A DNA stretch of 64,000 nt from Vitis vinifera (Eukaryota > Streptophyta > Magnoliopsida > Vitales > Vitaceae), in assembly GCF_030704535.1 (NCBI RefSeq), contig NC_081809.1:1009501-1073500 (forward strand), in the 5' to 3' direction. Below, piece after piece: positions 1 through 12,500 of this stretch (its first letter is position 1; the number at the start of each line of letters is the position of its first letter). The position numbers and the translations under genes were made by a program. The notes below the pieces were generated by a model. It had not been told where the DNA came from, ran no database searches, and worked only from the letters and a program-made list of their open reading frames with translations.

Positions 1-195
1 ATGCATGTGTTTGTGTGCCAATTTTAGAGTTCTAACTTTACAAGCTCATCAAATCCCTCACCCAAAGAGGAAAAAAAGTTTCGGAAAAAGTTTCTTTCTA
101 CATGATGAGTGTTTTTGTTTTGGACTACTTTATAGCTATGTGATGATGGAAGCTTGGTGTAGAGGCAAGTCAGACATACAAACATCCAAAGTGGG

Positions 196-2129
196 ATGGA
201 GGAGTCAAAAGGAGTTTCGAAAGGTGGAAAGTGTTGGCTTGCAGTAGAATCCAAGACATTCGAAATCTCCATTGAAGTGGTCCGAGGTAAACTGAGAGAA
301 ACTATTTTGGAAAGGAGCAAAGGCTTTTCCTCTTGGATAAGATTTGGTGAAAAGAGCTTAAGTCTACTGCTGGAAGGTGTGGAAGCTTAGAGGCGAGTCA
401 AGTTCAAGGCGTTTAAAAGTTTGGGAAGAAGGAGGAAGAAAGTTTAGGTTGGATTGTCGTTCTAATGAGGCTGGTAGGTTTTTACTCTACTCAGTCAGAG
501 ATGTGGAAGCTAAGAAGTTCTGTCTTGTATTTCCAGAAGGAAAAGGTTTGGTAGGGGGTTGGTTACTGTTGGCTAAGAAGTTAAGGGCTCTTAGGGTCTC
601 CACTCCAGCTGTGAGGAATAACTTCCCGGCTGTTCCAACCTCTGATAAGGTGAGGAGTAGTGTCAAAGGTTTAGAGAAAGAGTCGGGTTCGTTTGCAGAA
701 GTAGTGAAAAGAAAGACAGGAGAGTTAGGGGATTCCTTAAGGGTGCACCTAGGGGACCGGGAATTGCTTTGCAGGGAGGAGCAGCTAGGGCGTTGTCTGG
801 TTGGCTGTTTTGGTGGTAGTCTTGAGTCCGTTCCTCCTCTGCCTTCCTTGAAGAGGTGAGCGGTTGAAAGTTGATTGCTTAAGGGGGATTTAAGAATTTC
901 CAGGTTGGGTGGGGCCCTTGTGTTATTTGAGTTTGAAAATAAATGGGAAGTTGATATGGTGCTTTTAAGAGGGAGCAAACGATTCAAGAATAAAGAGTTT
1001 ATCTTGCAAAGGTGAGGACCAGAAGTGGGATGTACTTGGAAAGAGAGCCATGCTAAGGAAGTTTGGGTGAGGATTGTAGGACTTCCTCTTCATCTTTGGA
1101 GTAGAGAGGTTTTTAAGAGAATTGGAGAGTGTTGTGGGGGGTTTTGTAGTTGTGGATGAGGAAACTGCTTTCTTTTACCAATTACAGTGGGCTCAGATTT
1201 TGGTTAAAGCTTCGGGGAAGAAATGGCCAGGGTCTCTACAGGTGGTGGCTGGAAATACTAGTTGGGAGCTTAGCCTGTGGTGGGAAGCTTCCCCGCGGGT
1301 GTCTCAGGTAGAGTCAAGTTCCTGGCTGCAGAAGAGAAAAGGGTGTGAGGTTGGGGATGAAGGTGGGGGCAATACATGCGCTGGAGTTAGTGTATGGGAG
1401 CTTCATTTTGAAATTCAAAACAGGGGGTCAGATGTGCAGGTGGAGTGTGGCAGAAGACAAAGGAATGCAAACGATGTAGGGGGTAGGTCAACTCTAGCTC
1501 CTGCAGCGGGCTCTTTAGTGAGTGGGCCTGGGCCCAAGTTTGTTTGCTGGGAGTCTTTAAAAGGGGCAAATGAAATGGATTTAAGAGGTGCAACGAGCTG
1601 GGCTGAGGGCCTTTTTTCCTTAAGTCCTAGGGTTTCGGGCTGGGAAAAGGTTTCAAAGAGGCCTCTTGGGCCTTTGATCCCTGAGGCCCAACCGAGTCTT
1701 TTTGGGGAGCCCTTCCCATCTAGGGCTCCCGCTGACCACGTCGAGGACTCTGCGGGGCTGGAGCAGGAGCTCCTGGCTGTGGAAGGTGCCGACGTTGGGG
1801 GTTCGTCTCTTGGCCGTTTGAAGCTCACTGACGAGGCACTATCGGATGAAGCATTCAGGTATCCCCTTAGCCACAAACTCTCTCTTCTCTCTCTGGGGCC
1901 TGAGGTTTCTTCTTCTTCTACTCCTTTCTTGGGGCCCGATGTTGTTGAGATGGGGACGGAGGGGGCTTCCAGTGGGTTATTTGGGTCAACGGAAGGGGCG
2001 AGGAGTAGGGTTCCGTTGCATAATGAGTTGATGGAAGATTTTTCGGCCCGTGAATGGCGAAACAAGTCTCCGCGGGCTGCGCTTGGCGGTGCAAGTGTGT
2101 CTGAACTAGCTATTATCCCATTCGGATAA
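196..2129 (+). pseudogene. LINE ORF1 remnant, DUF4283-like gag protein
   Basis: Broken nucleic-acid-binding ORF1 of the LINE. Around 1060-1150 it reads like the conserved VWVRIVGLPLHLW segment followed by a GECCGGFVVVDEET stretch, typical of the DUF4283/zinc-knuckle ORF1 of plant L1 elements. The downstream half (1200-2129) is a low-complexity, serine- and glycine-rich tail. Stops near 857 and 1013 and a frame change near 1120 interrupt it. The family assignment comes from remembered motif shape, not a search. Confidence 0.7.
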
Positions 2130-2452
2130 GGTTTTGAGAGTCCATTAGCGGAAAGAATGGCCCTTCAGATGGAAGAGGTGGAGAGAGATGAAGGATGGAG
2201 TTCCAGCTGCCTTGCGAAGTTCAATAGTTGTCTAGGTATGCCGATAGAAGGGTTCGAGGAGGAAATTTTGTACCTTTTGAGGAGAATGAAGGGGAGAATT
2301 GAACAAAAGAGCCAAGACGGGGTGCATAGAAAGATGAAGTTTGCGGCTTCAAAATCCAGTAGGGAATTAAAGAAGCTGGAGTGGAAAGTAAGCTATAAAA
2401 GAGCTAAGGTGGCTACAGGCATGTCTAGAGGGTTTTCTGGATCGGGGTGTAA

Positions 2453-5400
2453 ATGAAGATAAGGATTTTATCATGGAATGTCAGAGAGGCAAACGACAGT
2501 GATAAGAGAAAAGTCCTTAAGTCAGTCATAAAATCCAATAAAGTGGATGTGGTTTTCCTGCAGGAAACTAAAATCAAGGAAATGAGAACGGGGCTTGTCT
2601 GTAGTCTGAGGGTGGGAAGGCATCTAGACTAGAGAGCAATCAATTCTAGGGGGGCAGCTGGAGGTGTTCTGGTGTTCTGGGACAACAGATTGGTTGAATT
2701 GTTGGAGGTGGAAGAAGGGATGTTTTCAGTATCATGTTGGTTTAAGAATTGTGTGAATGGGCTGATATGGGTGTTCACTGGAATGTATAGGCCGATGTGC
2801 AGTAGGGATAGAGAGGATTTCTGAGAGGAGCTTGGGTCAATAAAAGGTTTATGGAAAGACCCCTGGTGTGTGGGGGGAGGATTTCAATATGGTCAGATAT
2901 CCAAAGGAGCGTAGTAGGGAAGATGGGTTTTCTGCTTCAATAGGAGATTTTCAGAAGTGGTGGAGAATTTGGAGCTAAGGGACTTTCCTTTACAAGGGGG
3001 TCCTTTTATATGGCGAGGCGGGTTAAATAATCAGTCCCAGTCTAGGATTGACAGGTTTTTAGCGACAAATAATTGGGACAGTATGTTCAATGGGGCCGTG
3101 AAAGGATCTTTCCTAGACCAGTCTCTGATCACTTTCCCATCCTCCTAGAAGGTGGAGGTTTGAAGAGAGGTCCTTCACCGTTCAGATTTGAGAACATGTA
3201 GCTGGAGGAATGGGGGTTCAAGGATCAGATGAAGAAGTGGTGGGGGAGTTTATCTTATATTGGGTCTTTCAGCTTTGTTTTGGATGCAAAACTGAGAGCC
3301 TTAAAAGATATTTTAAAGAATTGGAATAAAGAAGTTTTTGGTTTAATTGACACTAAAAAGAGTGAAGCTCTCAGACAGGTGGAGTACTAGGATGAATTGG
3401 AGAAACATTCAACTCTGAGTCTGGAAGATTGTGAAGCAAGGAATGAGGCAAAGGAGTCTTATAAGACTTGGGTGTTGAGGGAAGAAATTTCTAGGAGACA
3501 AAAGTCTAGGGAACTATGGTTGAAGGAGGGGGACAATAACACCAAATTCTTTCACAGGATGGCGAATGCCCACGGCAGAAGAAATTGGTTGTTGGCATAC
3601 GGAGGAGAATGATTTAAAGAATAGGGTGGTGAGGACGTTTCAAAAACTGTATTCTGAAGAAGGAGGGTGGCGTCCTTGTGTTGAGGGGTTGTCTTTCATG
3701 AGGTTAGCTAGCAATGAGGCTGAGGGGCTGGAGATTCCTCTTTCGGAAGGAGAGGTGTTTTCAACACTTTCAGATCTAGGCAAGGACAAGGCTCCCGGTC
3801 CGAATGGCTTTACCATGGCTTTTTGGCTATTTTGTTGGGACGTAGTGAAGATTGAGATCATGGGTTTTTTTAGAGAATTTCATGAGAGAGGCAAATTTGT
3901 TAAATCTCTAAATGCAACTTTCCTGGTTTTAGTTCTAAAGAAGGGAGGTGCAGAAGATCTGAAAGACTTTAGACCAATTAACCTTGTAGGCAGCCTCTAC
4001 AAGTTGTTGGCCAAGGTGTTGGCTAATAGAATTAAAAAGGTGATGGGGAAAGTGATCTCGGAGTCCCAAAATGCTTTTGTTGAGGATAGACAGATTTTGG
4101 ATGCAACTTTGATTGCAAACGAGGTTGTGCACTCAAGGCTGAAAGACAATGTTGGAAGTGTGTTATGTAAACTGGATGTAGAGAAGGCTTATGATCATGT
4201 TAGTTAGAGCTTTCTATAGGCATTTCTTAAGAAGATGGGTTTTGGGGAAAGATAGATAAAGTGGATGGATTGGTGCATCTCTACTGTGAAATTTTCTGTT
4301 TTAATTAATGGTTCTCCTTCCGGTTTTTTCCAAAGCTCGAGGGGGTTGAGACAAGGAGATCCTCTCTCCCCTTATTTGTTTGTGATAGCCATGGAGGTTT
4401 TTAGTTATATGTTGAGAAGGGTTATTAGTGGGGGCTTCTTATCTGGGCGGAGGGTGAGAGGTAGGAGTGGTGAGGGGGTTCAAATCTCGCATTTGTTATT
4501 TGCGGATGACACGTTGGTTTTTTGTGAGAAGTCTTTAGATCAGATGACTTATCCAAGTTGGCGTCTCATGTGGTTGAAGATCAACTTAGAGAAGAGTGAG
4601 TTGATCCCGGTGGGTAGGGTGAATGATATAGAGGGTTTGGCCTTGGAGTTGGGTTGTAAAGTGGGTGGGCTCCCTTCCTGTTATCTGGGTTTACCTCTAG
4701 GGCACCTTTCAATTCAATGGCTATGTAAGATGGGATTGAAGAGCATTTTCATAGAAGGCTTGCTATGTGGAAGAGGCAGTATATATCTAAAGGAGGGAGA
4801 CTCACCCTAATCCAAAACACTCTTTCTAGCATGCCTATATACTTTGTCTCTATTCTATTTGCCAAGAAAAGTGAGGTTGAGATTGGAGAAGATTCAGAGG
4901 GATTTTCTGTGGAGTGGGGGAGCTCTCGTCCAAAAGCCACACCTTGTTAGGTGGAACTTGGTTTGCTTGGATAAAAAGAAAGATGGGTTAGGTGTGAGAA
5001 ATTTAGCTCTGATGAATAGTGTTCTCTTGTGTAAGTGGAATTGGCGGTATGCATATGAAAGAGAGGCGTTTTAAAGGTGTGTCATAAGTCACAAGTATGG
5101 CGAAGAGGAGAGGGGATGACGCACTCGGGAAGTAAATGGGAGAAACGGTGTTGGGTTGTGGAAAGCAATTAAGAAGAAGTGGTCGCTTTTAGATAGTAGG
5201 TTAGCCTACCATATGGGTAGTGGGCAGAGAGTGAGATTCTGGACGGACAAGTGGTGTGGAAATGAGCCACTTTGTGAGTCCTTCTCCTCTCTTTTCTCCA
5301 TCTCATTGTCTAAGAATGCTTGGGTTTCGGAGGTTTGGTACCCCGCGGGAGATGGGGATGGTTGAACTTCTCTCTTTGCAAGGGCGTTTAATGATTGGGA

Positions 5401-6043
5401 GATTGAGATGGTGGAACTTTTGTTGCATAAGATCCAAACCTTTCAGGTACAAAGGGAGGAGGAAGATAGAGTGGTCTAGACAGCTTCAAATGGTGGCGCT
5501 TTCTCAGTTAAGTCTCTTTATTCTATTTTGGAGCGTGGGGGTTCTTCTATGTTCCCTAGCGAAAGTATTTGGAGGGTAAGAGTGCCTCCAAAGGTAGCTT
5601 TCTTTGCTTGGGAGGCATCCTGGGGTAAAGTCTTAACTTTGGAGCAACTTCAAAGGAGGGGGTTCTCTTTGGCAAATAGGTGCTTTCTTTGTCTATCTGA
5701 AGCAGAAACGGTGGATCACCTCTTACTTCATTGTGTTAAGACGCGGGTCTTGTGGAACCTTCTCTTCTCCCTTTTTGGTGTGTCTTATACTCTTTCGTGT
5801 ACAGTGAATGAAACTCTTCTTAGATGGAATGGAGTGTTTGTGGGGAAAATGTGCAAGAGGGCTTGGCAAATGGCTCCTTTATGTTTATTATGGTCAGTCT
5901 GGAAGGAGAGGAATAAATTAGCTTTCGGGAATGAGGAGTTTTCGCTTCAAAGATTGAAATATTCTTTTGTATATAATCTTTGGTCTTGGGTCAGGGTTTC
6001 CTTAGTTTTGAGCTCTTCTTCTCTTATAAGTTTTTTAGACTAG
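2453..6043 (+). pseudogene. LINE ORF2 remnant: endonuclease, reverse transcriptase, zf-RVT
   Basis: The ORF2 region starts with MKIRILSWNVREAN at 2453 and VVFLQETK soon after, the APE-type endonuclease signature. Reverse transcriptase follows: DKAPGPNGF near 3790, FRPINLVGSLYKLLAKVLANR near 3970, LRQGDPLSPYLFVIAMEV near 4350 and LLFADDTLVF near 4495, so the catalytic FADD box is still present. The zf-RVT segment (RVPPKVAFFAWEA ... CFLCLSEAETVDHLLLHC) is at 5570-5760. No RNase H domain follows. At least eight stops or frame changes occur (for example 2630, 2822, 3148, 4205, 5072, 5363), so the protein is dead. Confidence 0.88.
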
Positions 6044-6161
6044 ATAGGCTCTTAGTAAGGGAAGGCGGTGAGTATACTCCCTATATACTTTGAGGGTACT
6101 GATTTTTGGTGTTTCCTCTTTTTTATTAATATACTTCCTTTTCACTTATAAAAAAAAAAAA

Positions 6162-6552
6162 CATTCAAATAACTCAAATAACAATGCCCAATATTTATTG
6201 CAATTCTAAATTTTATTTAAGTACCGATGTTTCATGCATGCTTTTGACAACAATTGATACACTCTAAACAATTAATATAATAATTTTTTCCCTCCTCTTC
6301 TATAATTCCATTTTATCATCGATTTCTAACCTTAAATACACTTTAAACAATTAATCTAATGAATTTTTCAGGAAAAAAAATTTCTAATTTGATTTTCCTT
6401 AAAAACTGAGCAAATCTATGAAAGAATGCAAACTAATAAGCACAGATTAAAGCAAAAAATATGTAATAATGAAGCTAAGCACAAGACCAAAATTTCACAG
6501 GCCCAGCAAAATGGAAACTACATGGAACAAAAACCAAAAGAATCAGCCTTAC
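6162..6552. other. Intron sequence of the BRWD-like gene beside the LINE
   Basis: AT-rich intron DNA between the LINE poly(A) and the last exon seen in this window. Nothing else recognised. Confidence 0.6.
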
Positions 6553-9500
6553 GATAATAGTTGGTATACAGAGCTTGGTCTAGGACTAAAAGCAATAGCT
6601 GTAACAGCTCCAGTATGTCCACGTAAAACTGAAATTGGTAGTCCATCTGGCAAACGCCACTGAAATAAACCAGAAGGAATTAGACAATCAATGATTATCA
6701 AACAAGAAACACTTGATTGCTTGAAAGGAAAGGAAGCTTACAACTCGAATGATGCAGTCATTTGAAGAGGATGCCACCAAAGCATTGTTAGAACTCACAG
6801 CCAAGTCAGTAATATCACCCTTTCAAGCAAGAATGAGACATTTGAAATAATTAAAGCAACAAAGAAACAAATAATGCATGAATGTCAATAGACAATCAAA
6901 ACTCACTTCATGTCCACGGCAGCTGGCCAAGCAATATGCTGTTTCCATTGACCAGATCTTCACAAGGCGGTCATCTGAACCTGTAATAACATATCTGCCT
7001 GTCCGATCAAAAATGGCTGCAGTATCATCAAGGCAAAATTGTTAGGTATTTATCTGTGATCATCATCTTCTAAATACTAATTTAAAACCTGGATTCAAAA
7101 TTAAAATGTGCCATGTTAACAAGCCCTGAGATGGAGAAATAAAGGACCAAATAGTAACAGCAATAGTTAAAGCACAAAGGGAGAAAATCATTAGGTGAAC
7201 AAAAGTGGATGCCTAGTGTAAACAAGCACCAGATAGAAATGCATCAAATGCAATACTGCGACTGTTACTTTACACTCTCTCTTGAAGGCAAGAGAACAGG
7301 GGCACATGCTCTGCCATGACCATAAAATCTTCAAATATTTTTTTTTTTTGGTAGGTAACCATAAAATCTTCAAATATGAGTGATGGATTTTATATCGGCC
7401 CACCAAAATAAGAAAGGAAGCATTCATGTATACTTAGGGTGCACCCCCTTTCATTGGCACTATTTCAATAGATTCTTCATTTACTGATTAAACGAAAAAA
7501 AGAAAGAAAGAAAGAAAGAAAAAAGGAAGGAAGTAACCATGCTTTGTTATTCTGATTTTGACATTACAACTTCAGGATTATCTGAAAAGTGCAAGTGAAA
7601 TGGGATTTATGCATTGCGGACATAATGGAGAATAGAGAAGATGAGATCAATTCTTAAAGTTCTACCAAAGAATCAACTCAACTCAACAAAACCTGCCAAA
7701 CAAGTGCTTACCAAGAACTGATAGATGATTTAACTCAGGATCATAAACCAGTTTACCAAACAAAATATGGAATTTCCATTTCTCTGGGAATTTTAGGGAT
7801 AACTAGTCTCTTCTTTTTTTTTTCCTTCTTTTAATTGGAATTTGGGGATAACTAGTTGTCAGTTGCATGTCTTGCAAATGGACCAAAGAGACACACGCAG
7901 GCACATGTCTAGGAGGTGAACCAATAAAATATAGCATAGTTTCTATTTTGAAACAGTACCAAAATCCCAACTCATTCATGAATCAAACACAAATTATTTG
8001 TGGAAAAGTCACTTGTTGGAAAGTAAATTGATTACACTGGCAATGGTTGAATAGTGACTTTTGATTGATTGTGTAAGCAAGGGAAGAGAGAATAACTGGA
8101 CAACACATGTAAACTCTACACAACTAATCTTATAAATGATAATGTTGGAAGGTGATAAAATTAAAAATTTCTATAATTTTACTGTGGACAGAAGAGGATT
8201 TTTTTATTATTATTATTGGCAGGCCCTGCTCATTAGAACTTTTGTATTTCATTATTCCATTGGGGTGTTCCTGTCCAACAAATATTTTGCAGCTAAGATA
8301 GAAATAGAAGTTCAATCAGAATACATTAGCCTGGCACTAGAAAACAGTCGGGTCCTAAAGCTAGCACACTTTGTCAGGGGGGGACAACCCATAAACAGAA
8401 GTTAGAATCAACATGTTTCACAGAAAGCTTAAACAGATGGTCCATTTTCTAGTAAGGTTGAAGCCATTGAACTGTGAGATGAACACTGTGGCAATCTAAG
8501 GGTCTGTTTGCAATGTTTTCAAAAACATTTCTCAAAAAGGAGTTTTTGAGAACAGTCCTTAAAAATAGTTTTCGGTTATTTTCAAGACAAATATGCCTCT
8601 CAGTTTGATATAAGACAAACATGGCAAATGCATTAAGTGCTGCATAAGATAAATTACTAAACACAACATGATTACAAAATCTATATGTGCTTTGTACAAT
8701 GCTTATGACTACCTCCAAAAGTACCATCAATATTCTTTCAACAGATGCGACTCAATGACAAGTTAGATCAAACAGTATGGTCCTAGCTGATAATAGGATG
8801 ACTATAAGTATCATATTGCAAATATATCCAAATGCTAACTATGACTAACATGAATAAGAAGCTTACCACAATAAACAGCATTCCTGTGTCCCCTTAGCTT
8901 CTTAATATTTTGCATCTTTTGTACCATAGTTGATGGCTTTGCAACAGCATAACATGCCGCACGAATAGATGGTGCTCGATTATGCCTTGTAAAACCACCT
9001 CCAATTTCCCTCAAACTTAGCCCCCGGACCTGATCAGCTTGCATATGAGGCCAACGCATGTGAATAGGAGGAGGATTCACCTCGTTGTGTCCTTTGTCCA
9101 TATCATCTGCCAAAGAAAATAAAAGGAAAAAGAGAAAAGGTCCACACAAGAAATAAGTGGAAGGATTCCATTCACAAACAAATGAAAGTGAAAATGTGAT
9201 AGATGGAAAAAGGAATTGCCAAAGAAACAGAAAAAAGAGATGACAGATGAGAGGTTTTCCTCCTTTTTTAATCAGAGGACAAACAAGTTTTTCATTTGTC
9301 CATGGGTTGCCAAATTTAATTTCAGGCACCAAAAGGTATTACATGCCAATATATGTGGTGCTCAAAGACTAAAATAAATGTCACTTACTGCCCAAAAGTG
9401 AAAAGGAGCCCGTTCCTAGAAGGGTAGGAACATCAGCTGCATTTGGCACATTTCCACGAATCATGCCTTGTGATGGATGGGTAGTGCTCAGTATCAGTTG

Positions 9501-12500
9501 CTTCAAGAGCTTTACCAAATGATCCTTCCCAATATGAGGGTACCTGTATAACATAAATGGTGATTGTCAATTGAAATGGATTCGAGCCATTGCTTGCTTC
9601 TTAATTAATATCATAAATAATGCCATGGATAATGGAACAGGATTTACTCTGTGAATAGTTGACGTAGCATAGTACACACACACACACACAACACACAGAT
9701 AAATATGAAAGGGAAAAGCATAAACCATTTACCACATAAGTTATCCAAGATAAGACTTAGAAAACCAAAAAGGATATACTAGAGCAAGACAAGAAGCATA
9801 TTATATACCTCTCCACCAACTTATTATAACTTAATGGAAAAGATGATCCGTCATCATTTTCATCCCCACTGCGCAAGCCACTCCTTGAATACCAAGCATG
9901 GTATCTTCTAGGTAAAAGTTGATGTTCAAGAAGTTCATTCCAGAACTGCCCATAGGTTCTATGACATGGTCCAGCTGATAGAAAATGCATAATTAAAAAA
10001 TAAACTTCTCTAAGGTCAATATCCACATCAGCATCCATGGTAGGACTTCCCTCCGGATCAGCAAGTTGAACTTTCTCCTGAACCTTACTGGAAAAACTCA
10101 AAGGTTTCATACTAACAGAAGGTGCATCACCAGAAGGAATGTATTTCTGAAGAGCCATACTTCTCATAAAACCTAGACATGATAAACCAAGCATTCATGT
10201 TAAAACTATCATTTTGAAACACAATATATCCAACAGAATTTCACAAGTAATACAAGCCAAAACACATCATTTCGATTCACTGGAATGCAGAAGAGATGCA
10301 AGAATCATTTTTCTCTTCTTTTATTATAAATTTATAATTCACCAAAAAAAAAAATCACATTGGGGATTATGGCCCTTTTGGTGAGATATAATGAGATATC
10401 GCAAAATAGGGTTAAGAAATTCAATTGTTTAAATTTTAAATTGTCATCGACTTAAGCTGAAAGCTAACCCTTAAGGTCCACGGAGACCCTCAAAATTATT
10501 GCATGGCATTTTTGACAACTAAGTGGGGTTAGATACATAATGGTTCAAAGTATCAGCTGATACTGGTATGTATCAACTGAGTCACATCCATCTCGACCAT
10601 GGCTGCAATGAGTCCAATATCCGAGTTGATTGGTCCAACAATAACTCAGTTTCAACTCAAATATGAATCACTTGACCAACTCATGGTACAACTCAAAGTT
10701 ACAACACAAATTTCAAATTGATTCATCTTCAAAATAATTATTCTTACCAATCACCTTTTATCATTTTTATTTTTATTTTCAAGATATACCACTATTAAAA
10801 ATTGGTACTTGGTGTAAAAATAAATATGGTAGTGTTCCAAAAATTTTAAATTCTCATAAACTAATTGTGATGCATGTATTTATAATTATTTAGATAAAGT
10901 TAGATGTGATAGATGTTAAGTTATTAATTTATTGAGTCTGTCTAATTATAATTATTTTTCTAAAATTTGTATTAGTCTTAGAGTTTTTTGAATTTTTTAA
11001 CTAGCATGTTATGTGTATCACATGATATCGATCTTAGATATCAAGACCAATGCACCTTGGGACTTGCCGAGCAAGTGACTGATACCATGACTTTGAACAA
11101 TGGGTAGATACTTGCCCCTCATGGGTTTCATAGAATGGATAACAGGGACCAGATTTATTCAGCAAGGTGAAAGGTCAACAAGGAACCTGATTAATTAGTT
11201 TCTCACTTGGATCCTCATTTCTTTTTTCCTATTTTTTCCCTTTTTTGCATTATCCCTGTGTTATAGTTGTTGTCCCCAGCTTACATGGGTATGTTCATGA
11301 TTGTAAGTTCATTACTTTTGAAAACAAAATATATAAAATTGGAAACCTCAATAAAAACTTACTAACTAAAGAAAACCCAATTGTATATCATGTTGGAGAT
11401 TATGGCCCTCTTGGTGAGATATAATGAGATATTGCATAATAGGGATATTGCATAATAGGGTTTAGAACTTCTATTGTTTAAATTGTAAATTGTCATCATC
11501 TTAGCCGAAAGCTAACCCTTAAGGTCCATGGAGACCATCAAAATTATTGCATGCCATTTTGGACAACTAAGTGGGGGTGGATACTTAGCCCCTCATGGGG
11601 TTCATAGAATGGCCAACAGGGAACCAGATTTATTCAGCAAGGTGAATGGTCAACAAGGAACCTGATTGATTAGTTTCTCACTCAGATACTCTTTTTCTCC
11701 CCATTTTTTCCCTTTCTGGCATTGTCCCTGTGTTACAGTTTTTGTCCCCATCTTACATGGGTATTTTCCTGAATGTAAGTTCGTTACTTTTGAAAACAAA
11801 ATATATAAAATAGGAAACCTCAATAAAAACTTACTAAACTAAAGAAACCCCAATTGTATATCATGTTGGAGATTATGGCCCTTTTGGTGAGATATAGTGA
11901 GATATTGCATTTAAATTGTAAATTGTCATCAACTTAGCTGAAAGCTAACCCTTAAGCTCCATGGAGACCCTCAAAATTATTGCATGACATTTTGGACAAC
12001 CAAGAGGGAGTAGATGCTTAGCCCCTCATGGGGTTGATAGAAAGGCCAACAGTGAACTGGATTTATTCGGCAAGGTGAATGGTCAACAAGGAACCTGATT
12101 GATTAGTTTCTCACAGCGATACTCTTTTCTTTCTTTTTTTTTCCCTTTTTTGCATCATCCCTGTGTTATAGTTGTTGTCCCCATCTTACATGGTTATTTT
12201 CCTGACTGTAAGTTCATTACTTTTGAAAATAAAAAATACAAAATAGGAAGCCTCAATAAAAACTTACTAAACTAAAGAAACCCCAATCGTATATCATGTT
12301 AGGGATCATGGCCCTTTTGAAGAGATATTGCATAATAGAGTTAAGAATTTCTATAGTTTAAATTGTAAATTGCCATCAACATAGCTGAAACTAACTGGGA
12401 GTAGATGTAGCCCCTCATGGGGTTGATAGAATGGCCAACAGGGAACTGGATTTATTCAGCAAAGTGAATGGTCAACAAGGAACTTGATTGATTAGTTTCT

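Larger units (their letters stand above)
1..6161 (+). mobile_element. Decayed L1-type LINE (non-LTR retrotransposon)
   Basis: Plant L1-like element in sense on the plus strand. It has a gag-like ORF1 region, then an ORF2 region with endonuclease, reverse transcriptase and zf-RVT segments, and a run of about 12 A at 6150-6161. Many in-frame stops and frame changes break both ORFs, so it cannot be autonomous. No 5' boundary is visible; the first ~150 bases may still be host intron or element leader. No target-site duplication was found by eye, which fits a left end near or outside the window edge. It lies in an intron of the minus-strand bromodomain/WD gene, antisense to it. Confidence 0.9.

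Noticed and set aside
8503-8600. Complete PIF/Harbinger-like MITE in BRWD intron
   Set aside because: Only one end (GGGTCTGTTTGCAATG) is visible. No second end or target duplication found, so only a fragment is noted.
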